Source: Chara braunii | Taxonomy: Eukaryota > Streptophyta > Charophyceae > Charales > Characeae | Length of the DNA stretch: 45,983 nucleotides | Direction: 5' to 3' | Assembly (NCBI GenBank): GCA_003427395.1 | Contig: BFEA01000013.1 | Location: 1,709,114 to 1,755,096 of the forward strand | Shown here: positions 21,298 through 33,060 of the stretch, in pieces | Numbering within the stretch: position 1 is the stretch's first letter | How the letters are laid out: the number at the start of each line of letters is the position of its first letter | The notes under the pieces: generated by a model | The model's input: the letters and a program-made list of their open reading frames with translations, nothing else | Database searches by the model: none | What the model was told of the DNA's origin: nothing | Made by a program: the position numbers and the translations under genes

Positions 21298-21836
21298 AAG
21301 GGACTAGGAGTGTTGTCGCGTTGTTTGTTCTGTGTCGTTTTGTGTATGTGTATGTAATAGTGTTTTTGTTTTTATGTTTTTTATAGTGGTGTGCGCGTGG
21401 CGTGTGGGATGCGTCCTAGTCGACCGACGACGAATCGCGCTTGGGACCTCAGCCCCCCAAGGCGCCGGTTCGCGTGCGGGTTCGATAGAGGCGTATTACC
21501 ACGCGTACCCCTTATGCTACAACGAACGAGAAACGCCATCGGCTGGTCCACCTCTGCGATTGCAGCTGATTAGCTTTCGTACTGTGGACTGGTAGCTCGG
21601 CGGGGATACGCCCACCGAAGGGAGGTGACAACTCCCGTAATGTGGAGGTAAGTCGTGCCTCGTGTAGACCCTATCCTGTCGTAGGGGCTCGCGAGAGGTA
21701 TGGCTGGCGCACTCGGCCGGAGAGGCTTGCGGAAGCCCCATGTCTATTCGCGATGGGGATTTAGACCGACTCCTGCGTGACGCGGCCGGGAGGGTCCCGT
21801 GCTGCCCTGTGCGGTGCCAGACCGATGCGCTCAACA
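21298..21836 (+). repeat. Diverged LTR end C2, related to the last 500 bp of block B
   Basis: Landmarks match 9129-9628 and 25394-25763 in order: GACTAGGAG, GTCCTAGT(T/C)GACC, GCGAA(A/C)GAG, ACCT(A/C)TGCGACTGCA-like phrase, GGGATACGCCC, CCTATCCTG(T/C)CGTAGGGG and the end CGATGCGCTCAACA. It is more diverged and more GC-rich than the other two. It lies directly left of block B2, so it is probably the surviving end of an older related LTR into or beside which B2 was placed. Confidence 0.55.
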
Positions 21837-22061
21837 ACGCGCCTATATCGGAGACTTTTGTTGCGCCGGACACAAACACGCAGGCAAGGGAATGAGCCTG
21901 GAGCAATCGGTGGGGAAAAATAACCCTGCTGAGCTTGACTCTGATTCGACTCTGTGAGGGGGCGGCCGTTTAATTCAAACGATGTGCTCCTCCATGTCCC
22001 CCCCCGTTTTTTCCTAAGTCGCGCCCGTTCATTTCGAACGAGCAGCAGTATAGGCTGCAGC

Positions 22062-22063
<2 letters not shown>

Positions 22064-22144
<81 letters not shown>
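22064..22144. repeat. (GA)n microsatellite in block B2
   Basis: About 80 bp of GA with one AAAG interruption. It corresponds to the place in B1 where the adapter junction and GT tract are found. Confidence 0.97.
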
Positions 22145-22703
22145 GAACCCACGAGAGAATGCCCGTTCGTTTTGGAAACGGGCTGCTCTCTTGGGCCACT
22201 TGCGCCTGTATCATGTGCCCATTTGCACCAAATACAAGCGGAAGGTAGGGGAAAGAAGGAAAAACCCTACTAGGCTTGAATCTAGTCCGACTCAGTGAAA
22301 TCGCTGTGTGGGGGAGGTTGTTTGTTTCGTAAAACGAGTTGCCCCCTGCCCAGGGAAAATAAAGGGGGTGGAAAGAAAAGAAAAGAAAAGGAAAAAATAT
22401 ATATAATGGTCACGTACGTCGTCGAGGCCGCGGAACAGGTGCAGCCCCAGAAAGTTCTAGAGGTTCATGGGACTGCGCCTATTCATTTTGAATTGGTAGT
22501 AGTGAATGGCTGGGTACAACCATATCCAGGGGCACCTGGCCTGGGAGAACGGCCGGGTACTCCTGGGGAGTGATGACCTTGGTTTCTCTAAGGGGAAACC
22601 AAGGTACCTAGCTCCTCACCATTGATTTTGATTAAGGGTCAGGAGCACTGGCGATTTTTGCTTGGGTGTGGGCAAGGCAACTGCCCACATGCCCTCAGCC
22701 AGG

Positions 22704-22711
22704 TATAAAAG
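22704..22711 (+). promoter_or_regulatory. TATA box in LTR block B2
   Basis: TATAAAAG is at the same relative place as in B1, with the downstream leader phrase conserved. Confidence 0.6.
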
Positions 22712-24996
22712 CCAGCATCTTACCTAACAGCCTCACACTTGTGGCAGTGCTGCCAAGCATTCTACTTGAGTAGATGTTGGGTAACTGGCTACTGGTGTAG
22801 TGAGGGAGTGCTCGCGAAGTGCTGGAGGTATGCAGGATGAGGGGAGATGCTGCTGGAGGAGGAGAAGAGAGGCATCCATAGCCAAGGGATGGAGGCTCTT
22901 TGCCCTACCCTTGTGTTGGTGCTGCGGCGGTAAGGATGCATTAGGGTCAGGACGGTGCGGTAGGCGGCACCTATCGTAGTGGGGTTGTGTTGCCGGACTG
23001 CCGCCGCGACGTCAAGACCTTCCTAAGGGAAGGTGCTACCGGATTTGCATCGTGGCGCTGGTGTTTTTTTTAATGTGAGTGTGGGGAGCTGTTGTTCAAT
23101 CAGGGGCGAGGTAACGACAGTGTATCTAGTGGGGTTATGCTGCCGAAATTGACAATTGCGGTGTTTTTTTTTCGGAGCGGCGATCACAGTGGTATTATAC
23201 GGCAGCGGCATGAAGTGTTATTTTATTTTTTTTGGAGCAATGCACGCGGCGACGGCCTTTTAAGAGAACCGATGCGGTCTAAGTGTGGCACGGGTGTGGG
23301 ACCGTGCGGCAGTGGTGCATGAACCAGCGGCATGAAGAGAGCGTTGAGTGAGTGTTCGCTGTAGTGGCTATTCGGGCTGTGACACATGTGGAGTTTTGGA
23401 CCATTTGGTATTGCAGGCAATGGTGTGGGACTGATTTTGTGATGGGGACCAGCATGTTGGTGTGACTATTGCGAGCAGACAATGTCATTGGAGGCGGTGT
23501 GGACTTTCGATTGTTTGGGGAGACAAATTTTTTGTGAAGTGCAGTTGGGACTGTCTTGGGACGTTTCAGACCGGTCTAAGCAGGGATCAGTTTGGGACAT
23601 TGGGACCACGTGAAAACTTATTTCTGGGAACTCGCTTCTAGAGGGCTATCCTGCTTGAGTTTTTTTGTGGTCCAACCTCCGTTCTTTTGAGTACTTAAGA
23701 GAGGACGAGGACCATGGCTCAGGAGAAAGGCCACAACCTGTGAAGTTGTGAGCCGCGTATTTTCATGTGAGCCACATGTTTTCATATTCAACGGCGATAA
23801 TTTTCTTCTGATTGAAATATTACCCGACTTTCTTAAGTGAGCCAGACCAAATTTCACTAAATGTTAGTCAGTTGATTGACTCAGGCTTCCCTTCGCACCT
23901 GTGTGAACCCACACTTTCCTTGACCCTGTTGTTTTGAATGTTCAAAAGAAAAGATAGAGAAAAGTTGTGCGAGTCATGCATGTGAATGGAAAGGTAGGAC
24001 TTGAGTATGAAATTGTATTTTTTTTTTTTAACTTGTTTTCTTTGCGTGTTGCGAGAGGTAGGTAGAAGGATGTTTGTAAAGGAGATTGATTATGCCTATT
24101 TGAGATGGAGAAAATTATTGTTTTTTTTCTACCTTTCGCTTGCCTGCTTATTGAAAGGACTTGTTATTATGAAAAAGATTATTCAGCGTGTGTCGTAGAA
24201 TGAATTCGATTGAAATAAAGCAGATAATGTCAAATGGACTTAGTCTTCTTCCGAGGAATGACCCTTCTATCCCGAACGACTTTATCTACCTTTACCTGTC
24301 CAAATGATTCTCTATCTTTATCTCTTCTGATTTCTTTTCGTCCAAGTTACCCTTAACTTAGAGGAACTGTGAATATATAAAAGTTACTCGCAGTTGACGC
24401 ATCCTCTATCATCAGGAAGCATCTGGGGCGAAGGCTCGTTGCTTTAGGAGTCGGCCCTGTTATCGACCCGGAGTGGACCGTTCTACGGGGGGGTACTTGT
24501 CGATTCGATGGAGACGGCCCGATGTCTGAGATCCGAGTCTTGTGCTCGGGCGAGGAGGAGAAGTATCCCAAACTACTTCGTAGAGGAAGAGGCATGCAAC
24601 ACTTCAAGCAATGCGCCTGATCGAGAATCATCCGCAAAGAAGCCTGTTATTCAATAAGATTTAGAATGTATGGAGATATGTGTGCGTGCTTAATCTTAAA
24701 TTGACGATGGGCTGGAATGAATGTTTTTGGCAACACGTCTCATCAAGCCAAAACTAAGACAGACCGACTACCTCGTCGGTTGCATCAAGGTTCTTGTCAG
24801 TAGCCAACTCCTTGTTCGCGGTTGTATGATTGTTTTGTGGTGTTCGACATGAGATGGTTGGATTGTATTTTGATCATGTGTTATTGGACGTATCTAATAA
24901 TGATTTTGATCACTTCAGTTGTCATTTTAGATTGAATATTTATTTCTATCGACTACGGTCGATCCTTTTGAGATTAATAATGTATGGTTGTTATAA

Positions 24997-25368
24997 ATGG
25001 CCCAGGGGCCGGTTGTCTCCCCCGGACGTCTCCCCCATACGTCCGGTACCCCCGTCGTTCGGGAAAAAAAAAAAAAAAAATCGTAAAAAAAAAAGTTATT
25101 TTTTTTCGGTTTTCGATTTTTAACTCATGACTGACTGCGAATTTGAAAATGACTCAAAGGCAAAAGTTGCTTGTATTGTTATGTTACATAACATATATAT
25201 TTTTTCAGATTTNNNNNNNNNNNNNNNNNNNNNNNNNNNNNNNNNNNNNNNNNNNNTTTTTTTTGCGCTAGGTCGGACAACCCCTGTCCAGTCAGACGTC
25301 CGACCAGACGTCCGGTCGGACATCCTGGACGGTCAGGGGGGTCCCGGACTTCCGATCCAACAACCTAG
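24997..25368. mobile_element. hAT-like non-autonomous element inserted in B2
   Basis: B1 lacks this stretch and serves as the empty site (around 9100). The insert is flanked by GTTATAA at 24990-24996 and again at 25369-25375, a 7-bp target duplication (8 bp with one mismatch). The left end reads CCCAGGGGCCGGTTGTC and the right end, reversed, CTAGGTTGTTGGATCGG: imperfect inverted ends with a CAGGGGC-type start common in hAT elements. GC-rich arms built on CGGACGTC-like words enclose an AT-rich core with a gap. No transposase is present. Confidence 0.65.
25213..25256. other. Assembly gap (44 N)
   Basis: A run of N lies inside the AT-rich core of the inserted element. The true length and content are unknown. 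Confidence 1.
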
Positions 25369-25763
25369 GTTATAATATTATTTTAACAGTGTGTTTAAAG
25401 AGACTAGGATTAATGTTTGGTTTCACGCTTGGTTGAGACCGTCCTAGTTGACCATCGTCGACTTCGTACTTAGGAGATCAGCGCCCTAAGGGACGGACGA
25501 CGTTCGGATCCGCTTGGCGTTAACCAAGTGTATCTATACTACAGCGAACGAGTGAATGCCCTCGGATGACCTACCTCTGCGACTGCATCTAAAAACTTTC
25601 GTACGCGGGTCAATAGCTCGGTAGGGATACGCCCCTGAGGGTGGTGACAACCTCTTAGGGAAGGAGAGTTTATGCCCTTCAGGAACCTATCCTGTCCTAG
25701 GGGACATGGCCGGTAGGGCTCCCGCCTCTTCGTGAGAAAAGGCGGGGGCCGATGCGCTCGACA

Positions 25764-28550
25764 ACGGCCTCTCAGGACTTTGGTCCGCCTGTAACCGTAG
25801 AGCCACGATAAGGTTTAGGAGTGGAAGTTTTGATTACTACTTCAACACTTACCTGGTTGATTTCTCTTGGTGTGTGCAGGTGTGGCGCTGAACTTGAGCA
25901 CACGATTTTAATCCATCTCGACGTCCGGTGAAACTGGTGCTTTATGAATTTCGATTTTTCATGCTCTTTCTGCATGGATGGTATCTTCTATTTCATGCTA
26001 TGACTACGATTAAGGGATATATGTTCTAATTTTTCCACCTTTTGGTCAGTCTGCCCGATTGAAACTCATTGAGAGAAAATTGAGAGCAGAGGAAGAACTG
26101 AAGGGAAAGAAGGGGAGGTGAGAAGCGCGTCAGATGTTGCAAGGAGTTTGGGAGGGAAACTAAATAGGTTAGTTGATTGAGATGGATAGTTGGGGGGGGT
26201 GATTCGCTACACGTATCGGGGTGAGACTATACCTGAGGTGGGTCGAGTAGAGGCATGGATAAGGGTAAGGTTGCACGAGTGACACTGCCTCTTGATCCGC
26301 TTATGACTTTGATCCACCCTTAGACACACGAGTTGGCCGGCTCGTGTCCAGGTCGCAGCAGGGCAGGTAGACCATCGTTGATAGTACTCTAACCAATCCT
26401 CCGGCTCGACATGAGGGTAAGAAGAGGTACGCCAGAGGGTTGTTCTTTACTAGGCCTGTTGACATTTTGAAGGGTTACAAAATTGGTCGACGGGGACCTA
26501 TCGTGTGGGTTTGTGACCTCATCAGTCCAAGAGTGGGCACAGGGGTGAATCGATTGAGAGAGATAGTGGATTGTTTCTTTATAAGGACTGGTGTTTATAG
26601 AGTCACGAACAAAAGTCTATGTTATCCGTGGTACGGGTTCACTTGAGCGAGTAGATTTGCCCCTCGAAGGAATGAGTAAATACATAAAAACGAGAGAACA
26701 AGGGCTAATAGTGAGAGAAGGGGTCTTTGTGCGGGTAAGGATCGAAAGTAATCCAAAGATCTATGCCAGAAGGGATAGAGAGCATGTGCCATTTGTAGCA
26801 GCAGTGAACGTCATGATATATTTGTCCCTAGATGAATGAAAGTTTTTGGTAAGAGATACTGCTAGGCATTGTCGGACACTGCCAAGTCCGACCGCTCTTA
26901 ACTACAGATACGGTCCACAACTCTTCTATGAATTTTCGGTTAGCATAAACACTGTCGCTCACTACAGGGTTCATTATGCTTATGATTGAGAATCCTCTAG
27001 GACCACAACAATGAGGACCAATGTTGTACCTAAGTTCCTGGTTAGAATAGTCTTCGGGGGTGCTGATAATCATCAATGACTGGTGACCACGCTATAGAGG
27101 GTCTTTCAATTTCGTCCTTCTATCGAGGAGCTTTCTTGGCTGCATACCTACTTTTTGGACAGAGGTTTGTCTGGTCGTAGGGAGTTGAGGCAAGTTTTCT
27201 TCAGGAATACACCAGGGAGCAGTAAGTGAAGAGATAGATCGGGGAAAAATTATGGACGCATATCCTGTAGAGAACTGGCACAAGCGGTTATTGGGTAGCT
27301 GAAAATTCAGGAATGAAAATTCTGAAGTGAGAGTTTTGGACAGTCTTAAAATCTTGAATGGTCCTGAAGTGGTGAAAGGTCCGAAGACCCTGAAAACCAC
27401 CTGTTTAGGCAGGCTGCATCCTGAAGTGGTGAAGTGAGAGTTTTGGGCAGTCTGAAAATCCTGAATGGTCCTGAAGTGGTGAAAGGTCCGAAGACCCTGA
27501 AAACCACCTGTTTAGGCAGGCTGCATCCTGAAGTGGTGAAGGGTGTCCTGAAGTGGTCAAGTGAGAGTTTTGGACGGTCTGAAAATCCTGAATGGTTCTG
27601 AAGTGGTGAAAGGTCCGAAGACCATGAAAACCACCCTTCACCACTTCTGGATGCAATCTGACTAAACAAGTGGTTTTCAGGGTCTTCGGAGTTTTCACCA
27701 CTTCAGGACCATGCAGGATTTTCAGACCTGAATGGTCCTGAAGTGGTGAAAAGTTCGAAGACCCTGCAAACCACCTATTTAGGCAAGCCGCATCCAGAAG
27801 TGGTGAAGGGTGTCCTGAAGTGGTGGTGAAAAATATGACCGTTGTTAACCTTCCCTCAGAACTGGATGATGTGTTATGGCGAAGAATATAGAGTTCAACT
27901 CTGCCAATTTTTTTACGAAGAACCCGAATTCATTGGTGAGGACTGGGTGAAGTTTGCTTACTGGTCAAAAAAAAGAAAGGTTGATAGATCATGGAGATCG
28001 ATTCTAATGAGATCCGAAGTTTAGTTACTGGTTGTAGCTTCCGTGGGATTCAAAAGTAACTGCACGGGAATAAGGGTTTTAGGAACATATGCACTAGTTG
28101 TTAAGGGCTATCTTTATTATGAGACTATTATACTCGGTGACGGTTTTCTCAAGTCAATAGAACAAAGTTATAAGGACCCGGAATCGGGTAGTATACAAGG
28201 TCTGGACTCTTATACTTGGTTGGACGAAGTGATTGTTAAACCACTAGTACCTCCGAGGCTGTTATTGTCGACCCTAAATTTCACCGCGCTCTAAGTTTGT
28301 CGAACCTAGGTACCACTCCATTTTCTTTTTAGTACTCTCACGGAAAAAAAAAAAAAAGGAAAGAAGAATAAAAGTTGAGGCCGTGAAACTCGGAAAAAAA
28401 AAAAAAGCTCAACTTTGGTCATGATTGCAATTGTATACATTCTTGGAAGTGGTAGTGTGAGTGTGTCGTAAGTGAGGGCATCTTAGGCCCGTAGCCAGGT
28501 TGTGAGATTCGAGAAAAAAAATAGAAGGGGAAAAAAACGAGCACACGGAT
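25764..28550 (+). repeat. Retroelement internal region D1 (decayed)
   Basis: Similar to 30121-32330 in order. Both begin with a GCCTCTC(A/G)(A/G)GACTT(T/C)GGTCC phrase, have a leader with TTCAACACTTACCTGGTTG and a TGTGTGCAG acceptor-like end, and then a formerly coding stretch. Fragments in shifting frames read, in order: ERKLRAEEELKGKKG; RRGPIVWVCDLISP; REGVFVRVRIESNPKIYARR; VVPKFLVRIVFGG; MCYGEEYRVQLCQFF; LDEVIVKPLVPPRL. Frameshifts and stops are frequent. I recognise no named domain. By position after an LTR it is probably a retroelement 5' ORF, upstream of or part of Gag. The 3' side is cut at about 28550, where LTR X2 begins. Confidence 0.55.
27279..27857. mobile_element. 579-bp insertion with perfect 8-bp target duplication
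   Basis: AGAACTGG occurs at 27271-27278 and 27858-27865. Region D2 has no insert at the matching place (about 31605-31614). The insert is filled with a tandem repeat whose units of roughly 110-125 bp contain CCTGAAGTGGTGAA and AGGTCCGAAGACCCTGAAAA, plus one unit in inverted orientation (about 27640-27725). The 8-bp duplication fits the hAT superfamily. Terminal inverted repeats are not clear and there is no coding capacity, so it is a non-autonomous element. Confidence 0.75.
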
Positions 28551-28946
28551 CCGAGTGTAGACGAACATAGAAATCACGCGTGAAATAGGAGAGTGAACAC
28601 TCGCTGAACAACGATCATTTTCATCTCCGTTGGTGGAAAAAAGCGCACCTATCCGCGAGTGATCATCGAGATCTTCATCATCGTCATGAACCTCAGCGGA
28701 AAAGCGGGCTCGCAGCCACGCTTGATCATAAGGATCATCATCATTAGCATCCTCGTTTGTCTGAAGCTGCACATTTGTATACGTGATCAGCAACGACGCC
28801 AGTGCTTGATTCGGGGGAGAGGATGTGTGCAGCAGCGCCCGATCATCCGGACCGTCATCATCATTGTGAGCGAGCAGATCATCATCGTGAGTGCGCAGAT
28901 CATCACCGCGAGCTGCCAGGCTGATCATTGCGGGGGAGCAAATCAT
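28419..28946 (-). other. Asp-rich antisense open frame in LTR X2
   Basis: A 175-codon minus-strand frame corresponding to the one at 2381-2857. It has the same low-complexity Asp runs and shared phrases and no known domain. It is not called as a gene because the GAT-rich repeat can stay open by chance. Confidence 0.2.
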
Positions 28947-30101
28947 CGTCGCAAGCGTGTAAGTAGATCAGTACGAGTGAGTAGGACATCAGGGGTCACC
29001 ACCATCGTGAACAGGCTCATCATCGCATGGGTCTTCAGGAACGTGCGCTAATCACCTTATATACATACATCGGATCAAGGGGAACCACAAAAATCAAATG
29101 AAATGCGGGAACCCAATCAGCGGGGTCACAAAGTTCAAAGGCGTCGAATACTTCACGTAGATTACAACCGCACAGATCTTCGGGCGGGCACTCGAGGCTA
29201 CCGAGCAGATTGCCATGTGTCATGAGCGAGTCATTGCGAGCCATTGCGTTCAAAGGCTACATTGGAACAAAGCAAACGAGTCAAGGTCGAGACTTTTGGG
29301 TCGGGCGGGTCCAGACAAGGGCCAGGGAATTCAGACCGAACACGGCCGGAGCCGACGATAATTTAGACCAGGAAGTTTTGGACTAGGTCAGACCAAAAAC
29401 AAAAAAATTGTATAGAAGGAGGAATCTACTCGGCGCGAGAGGGAGAAACCGGAACAACCTTTTTTTTATGCACTATCAGGCAGGGATTAAAACTTTCACG
29501 TGGAGGGACCGACACAGGATTTTCCCCAGCCATATTTAGTCTCGGAGTGGTTTCTTGGGCAGGAGAACGGGAATAATAATTTATTTGGAATAATTGGACC
29601 GGACTGAACTTCACTCGAGAGAGGACTGGACAATGGCCTTGATGGTAAAAGTAGAGCTTGAGCTCTGACCTCAATGTGCCCGTGATTCTACTTCGGACTC
29701 ATAGAGCTCTAGCCTGGTCCCTTGGGACCGACGGGCCCTTTACGGACACCACCCTATAGGTCGAATGGTCGGGCCTAGAATGTTTATGCGATCCGTTGGG
29801 ACTCCAATGGATTTTTCAAACTCTGGCAATCGACAAGCTTCTTAGGCTGGTTGCATCGTGACTTGCCCCACCATTTTCAACTAAGTAAAAATGTTTTTTT
29901 TGTTCCTTCCACAATTTTCCTTCCTCAATAAGGGTTGTCAATCTTGTTCATGGTGTTGACTTATTTCTTGTGATACAGGCTAGGTTGTTTTTTTTTCCTA
30001 CAGGATATAGGAGCCACGAACAACCCTCCCGTGGGTGACAAACACGGGGCAAATTAAAGGGGTGGTTTAGCGTGCCGGCGGACCCAACCTTCGGTCGATA
30101 G
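28557..30101 (+). repeat. LTR-like block X2, second copy of X1
   Basis: The block is co-linear with 2494-4013, including the GATGATG-antisense open frame, the CACAAAGTTCAAAGGCGT phrase, the GAGCTCTAGCC tract and the terminal CCCAACCTTCGGTCGATA. It is followed at once by a tRNA-Asp primer site and region D2, and preceded by D1. It can therefore be read as an LTR shared by two tandem copies of the same internal region. Confidence 0.65.
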
Positions 30102-30120
30102 CGGCGCTGTTGCCGGGGAT
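30102..30120 (+). promoter_or_regulatory. tRNA-Asp primer-binding site
   Basis: CGGCGCTGTTGCCGGGGAT differs from the tRNA-Asp complement TGGCGCCGTTGCCGGGGAT at two positions. It lies directly after the X2 end and sets the start of region D2. Confidence 0.75.
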
Positions 30121-32330
30121 GGCTGCCTCTCGAGACTTCGGTCCACCTGTAACTGTAGAGGCCCAATAGGCTTTAGGAGTGGAAGTTCTGATTACTACTT
30201 CAACACTTACCTGGTTGGTTTTTCTTGGTGTGTGCAGGTGTGGTGTTGGACGTGAGCACGAGGCAGGCAGTTTCGACCCATCTCAACGTTTGGTGAGACT
30301 AGTGATTTATGCATTTCGATTTTGCATGCTCTTTTTGCATGAATGCTATCCTCTTTTTCATGCTATGATTATGATTGAGGGAGATATGTTTTGATTTTTT
30401 GACCCTTTGGTAAGTCTGCCCAATTGAAACTCTCGGGGAGAAAATTGAGAGCAGGGGAAGAGCTGGAGGGAAAGAAGGGGATGGGAGAAACGCCCCATAT
30501 ATTGCAAGGAGTTTAGGAGGGAAACTATATACGTTAGTTGATGGAGATGGATAGCTGCGGGGGTTGATTCACTACACGTGTCAGGGTGAGACCATGCATG
30601 AGGTGGGCTGAGTAGAGGCATGGATAGGGGTAAGGTTGCACGAGTGACACCACCTCTTCATCTGCTCGTGACTTCGGTCCACCCTGAGACACATGAGTTG
30701 GCCGGCTCATGTCTAGGTCGCAGAAGGGCAGGCAGGCCAGAGGTGATGGTACTCTACCCAATCCTTTATCTCGCCATGAGGGTACGGAGAGGTACGTCAG
30801 AGGGCGGTTCTTTACTAGGCTTGTTGACGTTTTAAAGGGTTATATAATCTATCGACGGGGCCTATCGTGTGGGCCTGTGGCCTCATCAGTCCAAGAGTGG
30901 GCACACGGGTGAATCGATTGAGAGAGATAGTGAATTGTTTCTTCATCAGGAATAGTGTTTATAGAGTCACGAACAAAAGTTCATGTTAGCCATGGTACGG
31001 GTTCACTTAAACGAGTAGATCTGCCCCTAGAAGAGAAAAGTAAATACAGACAAACAAGAAAACAAGGGCTACTAGTGAGAGAAGGGGTCTTTGTGTGGGT
31101 AAGGATCGAATGTAATCCAAGGAGCTATGCCTGAACGTCATGATATATTTGTCGCTAGATGAATGAAAGTTTTTGGTAATAGGTACTCCTACGCATTGTC
31201 AGGCATTACCAAGTCTGACCGCTCTTCGCTACAAATACGATCCACAACTCTTCATTGAATTTTTAATGAGCACCGACACTATCTCTCACTACAGGGTTCG
31301 TTATACTTATGATTGGGAATCCTCGAGGACTACGACAGTGAGGACCACTGTTGTACCTAAGTTCCTGGTTAAAACAGTCTTCGGGGGTGCTAATCATCAT
31401 CAACGATTGGTGACCACGGTACGTAGGGCCTTTCAGTTTGGCACTTCTATCGAGGAACTTTCTTGGTTGCTTACCTACTGTTTGGACAGAGGCTTGCCTG
31501 GTCGTAGGGAGTTGAGGCGACTTGTCTTCAGGATTAGAGCGGAAATATGTCAGGGAGCGGTGACCAGAGAGAGATCGGGGAAGAATTTTGGACGCAGATC
31601 CTCTAGAAAATTAGATGATGCGCTATGTTGAAGAATATAAAGTTCAACTCTGACAATTTTCTTACGAAGAACCCGAATTCATTAGTGAAGACTGGGTGGA
31701 GTTTACTTTGTCAGGGAAAGCCGTAGAAAGATGAAAAAGAGGAAAGGTTGATAGATCTTGGAAATCGCTTCGACTGAGACCCGGAGTTTGGTTATTGGTT
31801 GTTGCTTTCGTAAGATTCAAAAGAGACTACAGGGGAAGAAGGGTGTTAGGAACATTTGCACTAGTTGTTAAGGTCTATCTTTATTATGAGACTACTATAC
31901 TCGGTGACGTTTTCCTCAGGTCAGTAGAACAAAGCTATTGAACCCGGAATTTGGTACTATACCAGGCCTGGATTCTTATACTTGGTTGGACGAAGTGATT
32001 GTTAAACCACTAGTACATCCGAGCCTGTTATTGCTGACCCTGAATTTCACTGCGCTCCGAGTTTATCGATCCTAGGTACCAGTCCATTTTCTTTTTGGTA
32101 CTCACACAAAAAAAACAAAAAAAGAGGAAAGAAGAAAAGTTGCGGCCGTGAAAATCATGAAAAAAACAAAAAAAAAAACAAACTAAGTTTTGGTCGTGAT
32201 TGAAGTTGTATACATTCTTGGAAGTGGTAATGTGAGTGTGTCGTAAGTGAGGACATCTCAGGCCCGTGGCCATGTTGTGAGATTGGAAAAAGATAATAGA
32301 AGGAAAAAAACAGGCACTCGGATTTGCCCG
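30121..32330 (+). repeat. Retroelement internal region D2
   Basis: The second copy of D1, without the 579-bp insertion. It keeps the leader phrase with a TTACCT/TGTGTGCAG pair, the former coding fragments, and a tail up to about 32330, where similarity with D1 stops. A 152-codon frame (31173-31631) remains open. The motif TTAAACCACTAGTAC at 32002 is shared with D1 (28236) and, with one change, with 36451, and in each case encodes VKPL near the end of a reading frame. Confidence 0.55.
31173..31631 (+). CDS. Retroelement protein fragment, unknown family (152 codons)
   Basis: The open frame covers the centre of region D2. The homologous stretch in D1 (about 26850-27250) reads the same protein with stops and changes, for example VVPKFLVKTVFGG here and VVPKFLVRIVFGG there, and SIEELSWL in both. 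Shared protein phrases in a shared frame argue that the ancestor was coding. The frame has an Arg-rich second half, including GRRELRRLVFRIR, and no signal peptide, membrane segment, zinc knuckle or protease motif. The displayed start is only the first Met. In D1 the coding similarity begins further upstream, so this is an internal fragment. It lies between the primer site and the place where a gag would be expected, like the extra ORF upstream of gag in Ogre-type elements; that comparison is inference. Confidence 0.4.
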   Translation: MVIGTPTHCQALPSLTALRYKYDPQLFIEFLMSTDTISHYRVRYTYDWESSRTTTVRTTVVPKFLVKTVFGGANHHQRLVTTVRRAFQFGTSIEELSWLLTYCLDRGLPGRRELRRLVFRIRAEICQGAVTRERSGKNFGRRSSRKLDDALC

Positions 32331-33060
32331 TGAAAATGGTTTGATACATTCCCCTAAGTGTCATTGTGATGAGGATACTTATAAGAAACACACGACAATG
32401 AAAAATAAATAAATAATAACATTCAGAATATGACCACCTTAACTGAAAGGTGCATTTTATGGAGGAAGACTGTGAGCATGACCTCCTAAACTACCCTGCC
32501 CAACATTATTGCAGTAGAGAAAAAAAAATTCTTTTTCTCCATTTTTTTTAAACTAGTGGGCACTATGAAACTCAGATTTATGAGACATTGTCGACCTTGT
32601 GTCCCACCTCCTATTTCTTCGGGAACTGGCAAAAACTCGTAATTTCCCAACCTTGGTGGAGGTACTAGTGGTTTAAAGGGTTCTTACACAATGAGGTGGA
32701 TAAACTATAGGAAAGGGAGGTTAAGGACGGGAATAGCTTCCAATCGGTGTCAACTTATCTCCAACTTGTCGAAAGTGGTTTTCTACCACATGTAAAGCGA
32801 GTTGTATGTCTGTCAGTACCAACCTTTATTTTCAAGGATTTTTTTTTATGATTAGATCGTTTGATTTATGTCTATTGGTCCTTCCGAAAAATGGAGAACC
32901 TGCTTTTATGTAGCGATAAGCATCACGCGCATTACACATTGTGGACAGCACGACCTCGATTCAGGGATTCAACCCTTAAGTTAGTAAAACTAATTCAAGT
33001 TGCTTCGCCGAGAGGATTGAGAGAGTCTCCTAGAACTGAACAGGCAGTTGAGTTTTGGAC
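32331..33060. other. Unassigned AT-rich DNA
   Basis: No gene is recognised. It contains AGGTACTAGTGGTTTAA at 32660-32676, the reverse complement of the motif that ends the D coding region. Confidence 0.4.

Larger units (their letters stand above)
21843..25763 (+). repeat. Very long LTR-like block B2, second copy of B1
   Basis: The block is co-linear with 5467-9628 from TATCGGAG(A/G)CTTTTGTTGCG through the TATA box to GATGCGCTCGACA. Many stretches are nearly identical, with some indels. It ends at 25763 and is followed not by an intact primer site but by ACGGC and then region D1, so the primer site has been lost or recombined. If B1 and B2 are the two LTRs of one element, its internal part would be about 12 kb, including later insertions. 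Confidence 0.6.

Noticed and set aside
32002-32676. A TTAA-flanked inverted-repeat transposon as a firm call
   Set aside because: The first 300 bp inside are the normal tail of region D, shared with D1, so the pair is reported only as a finding.
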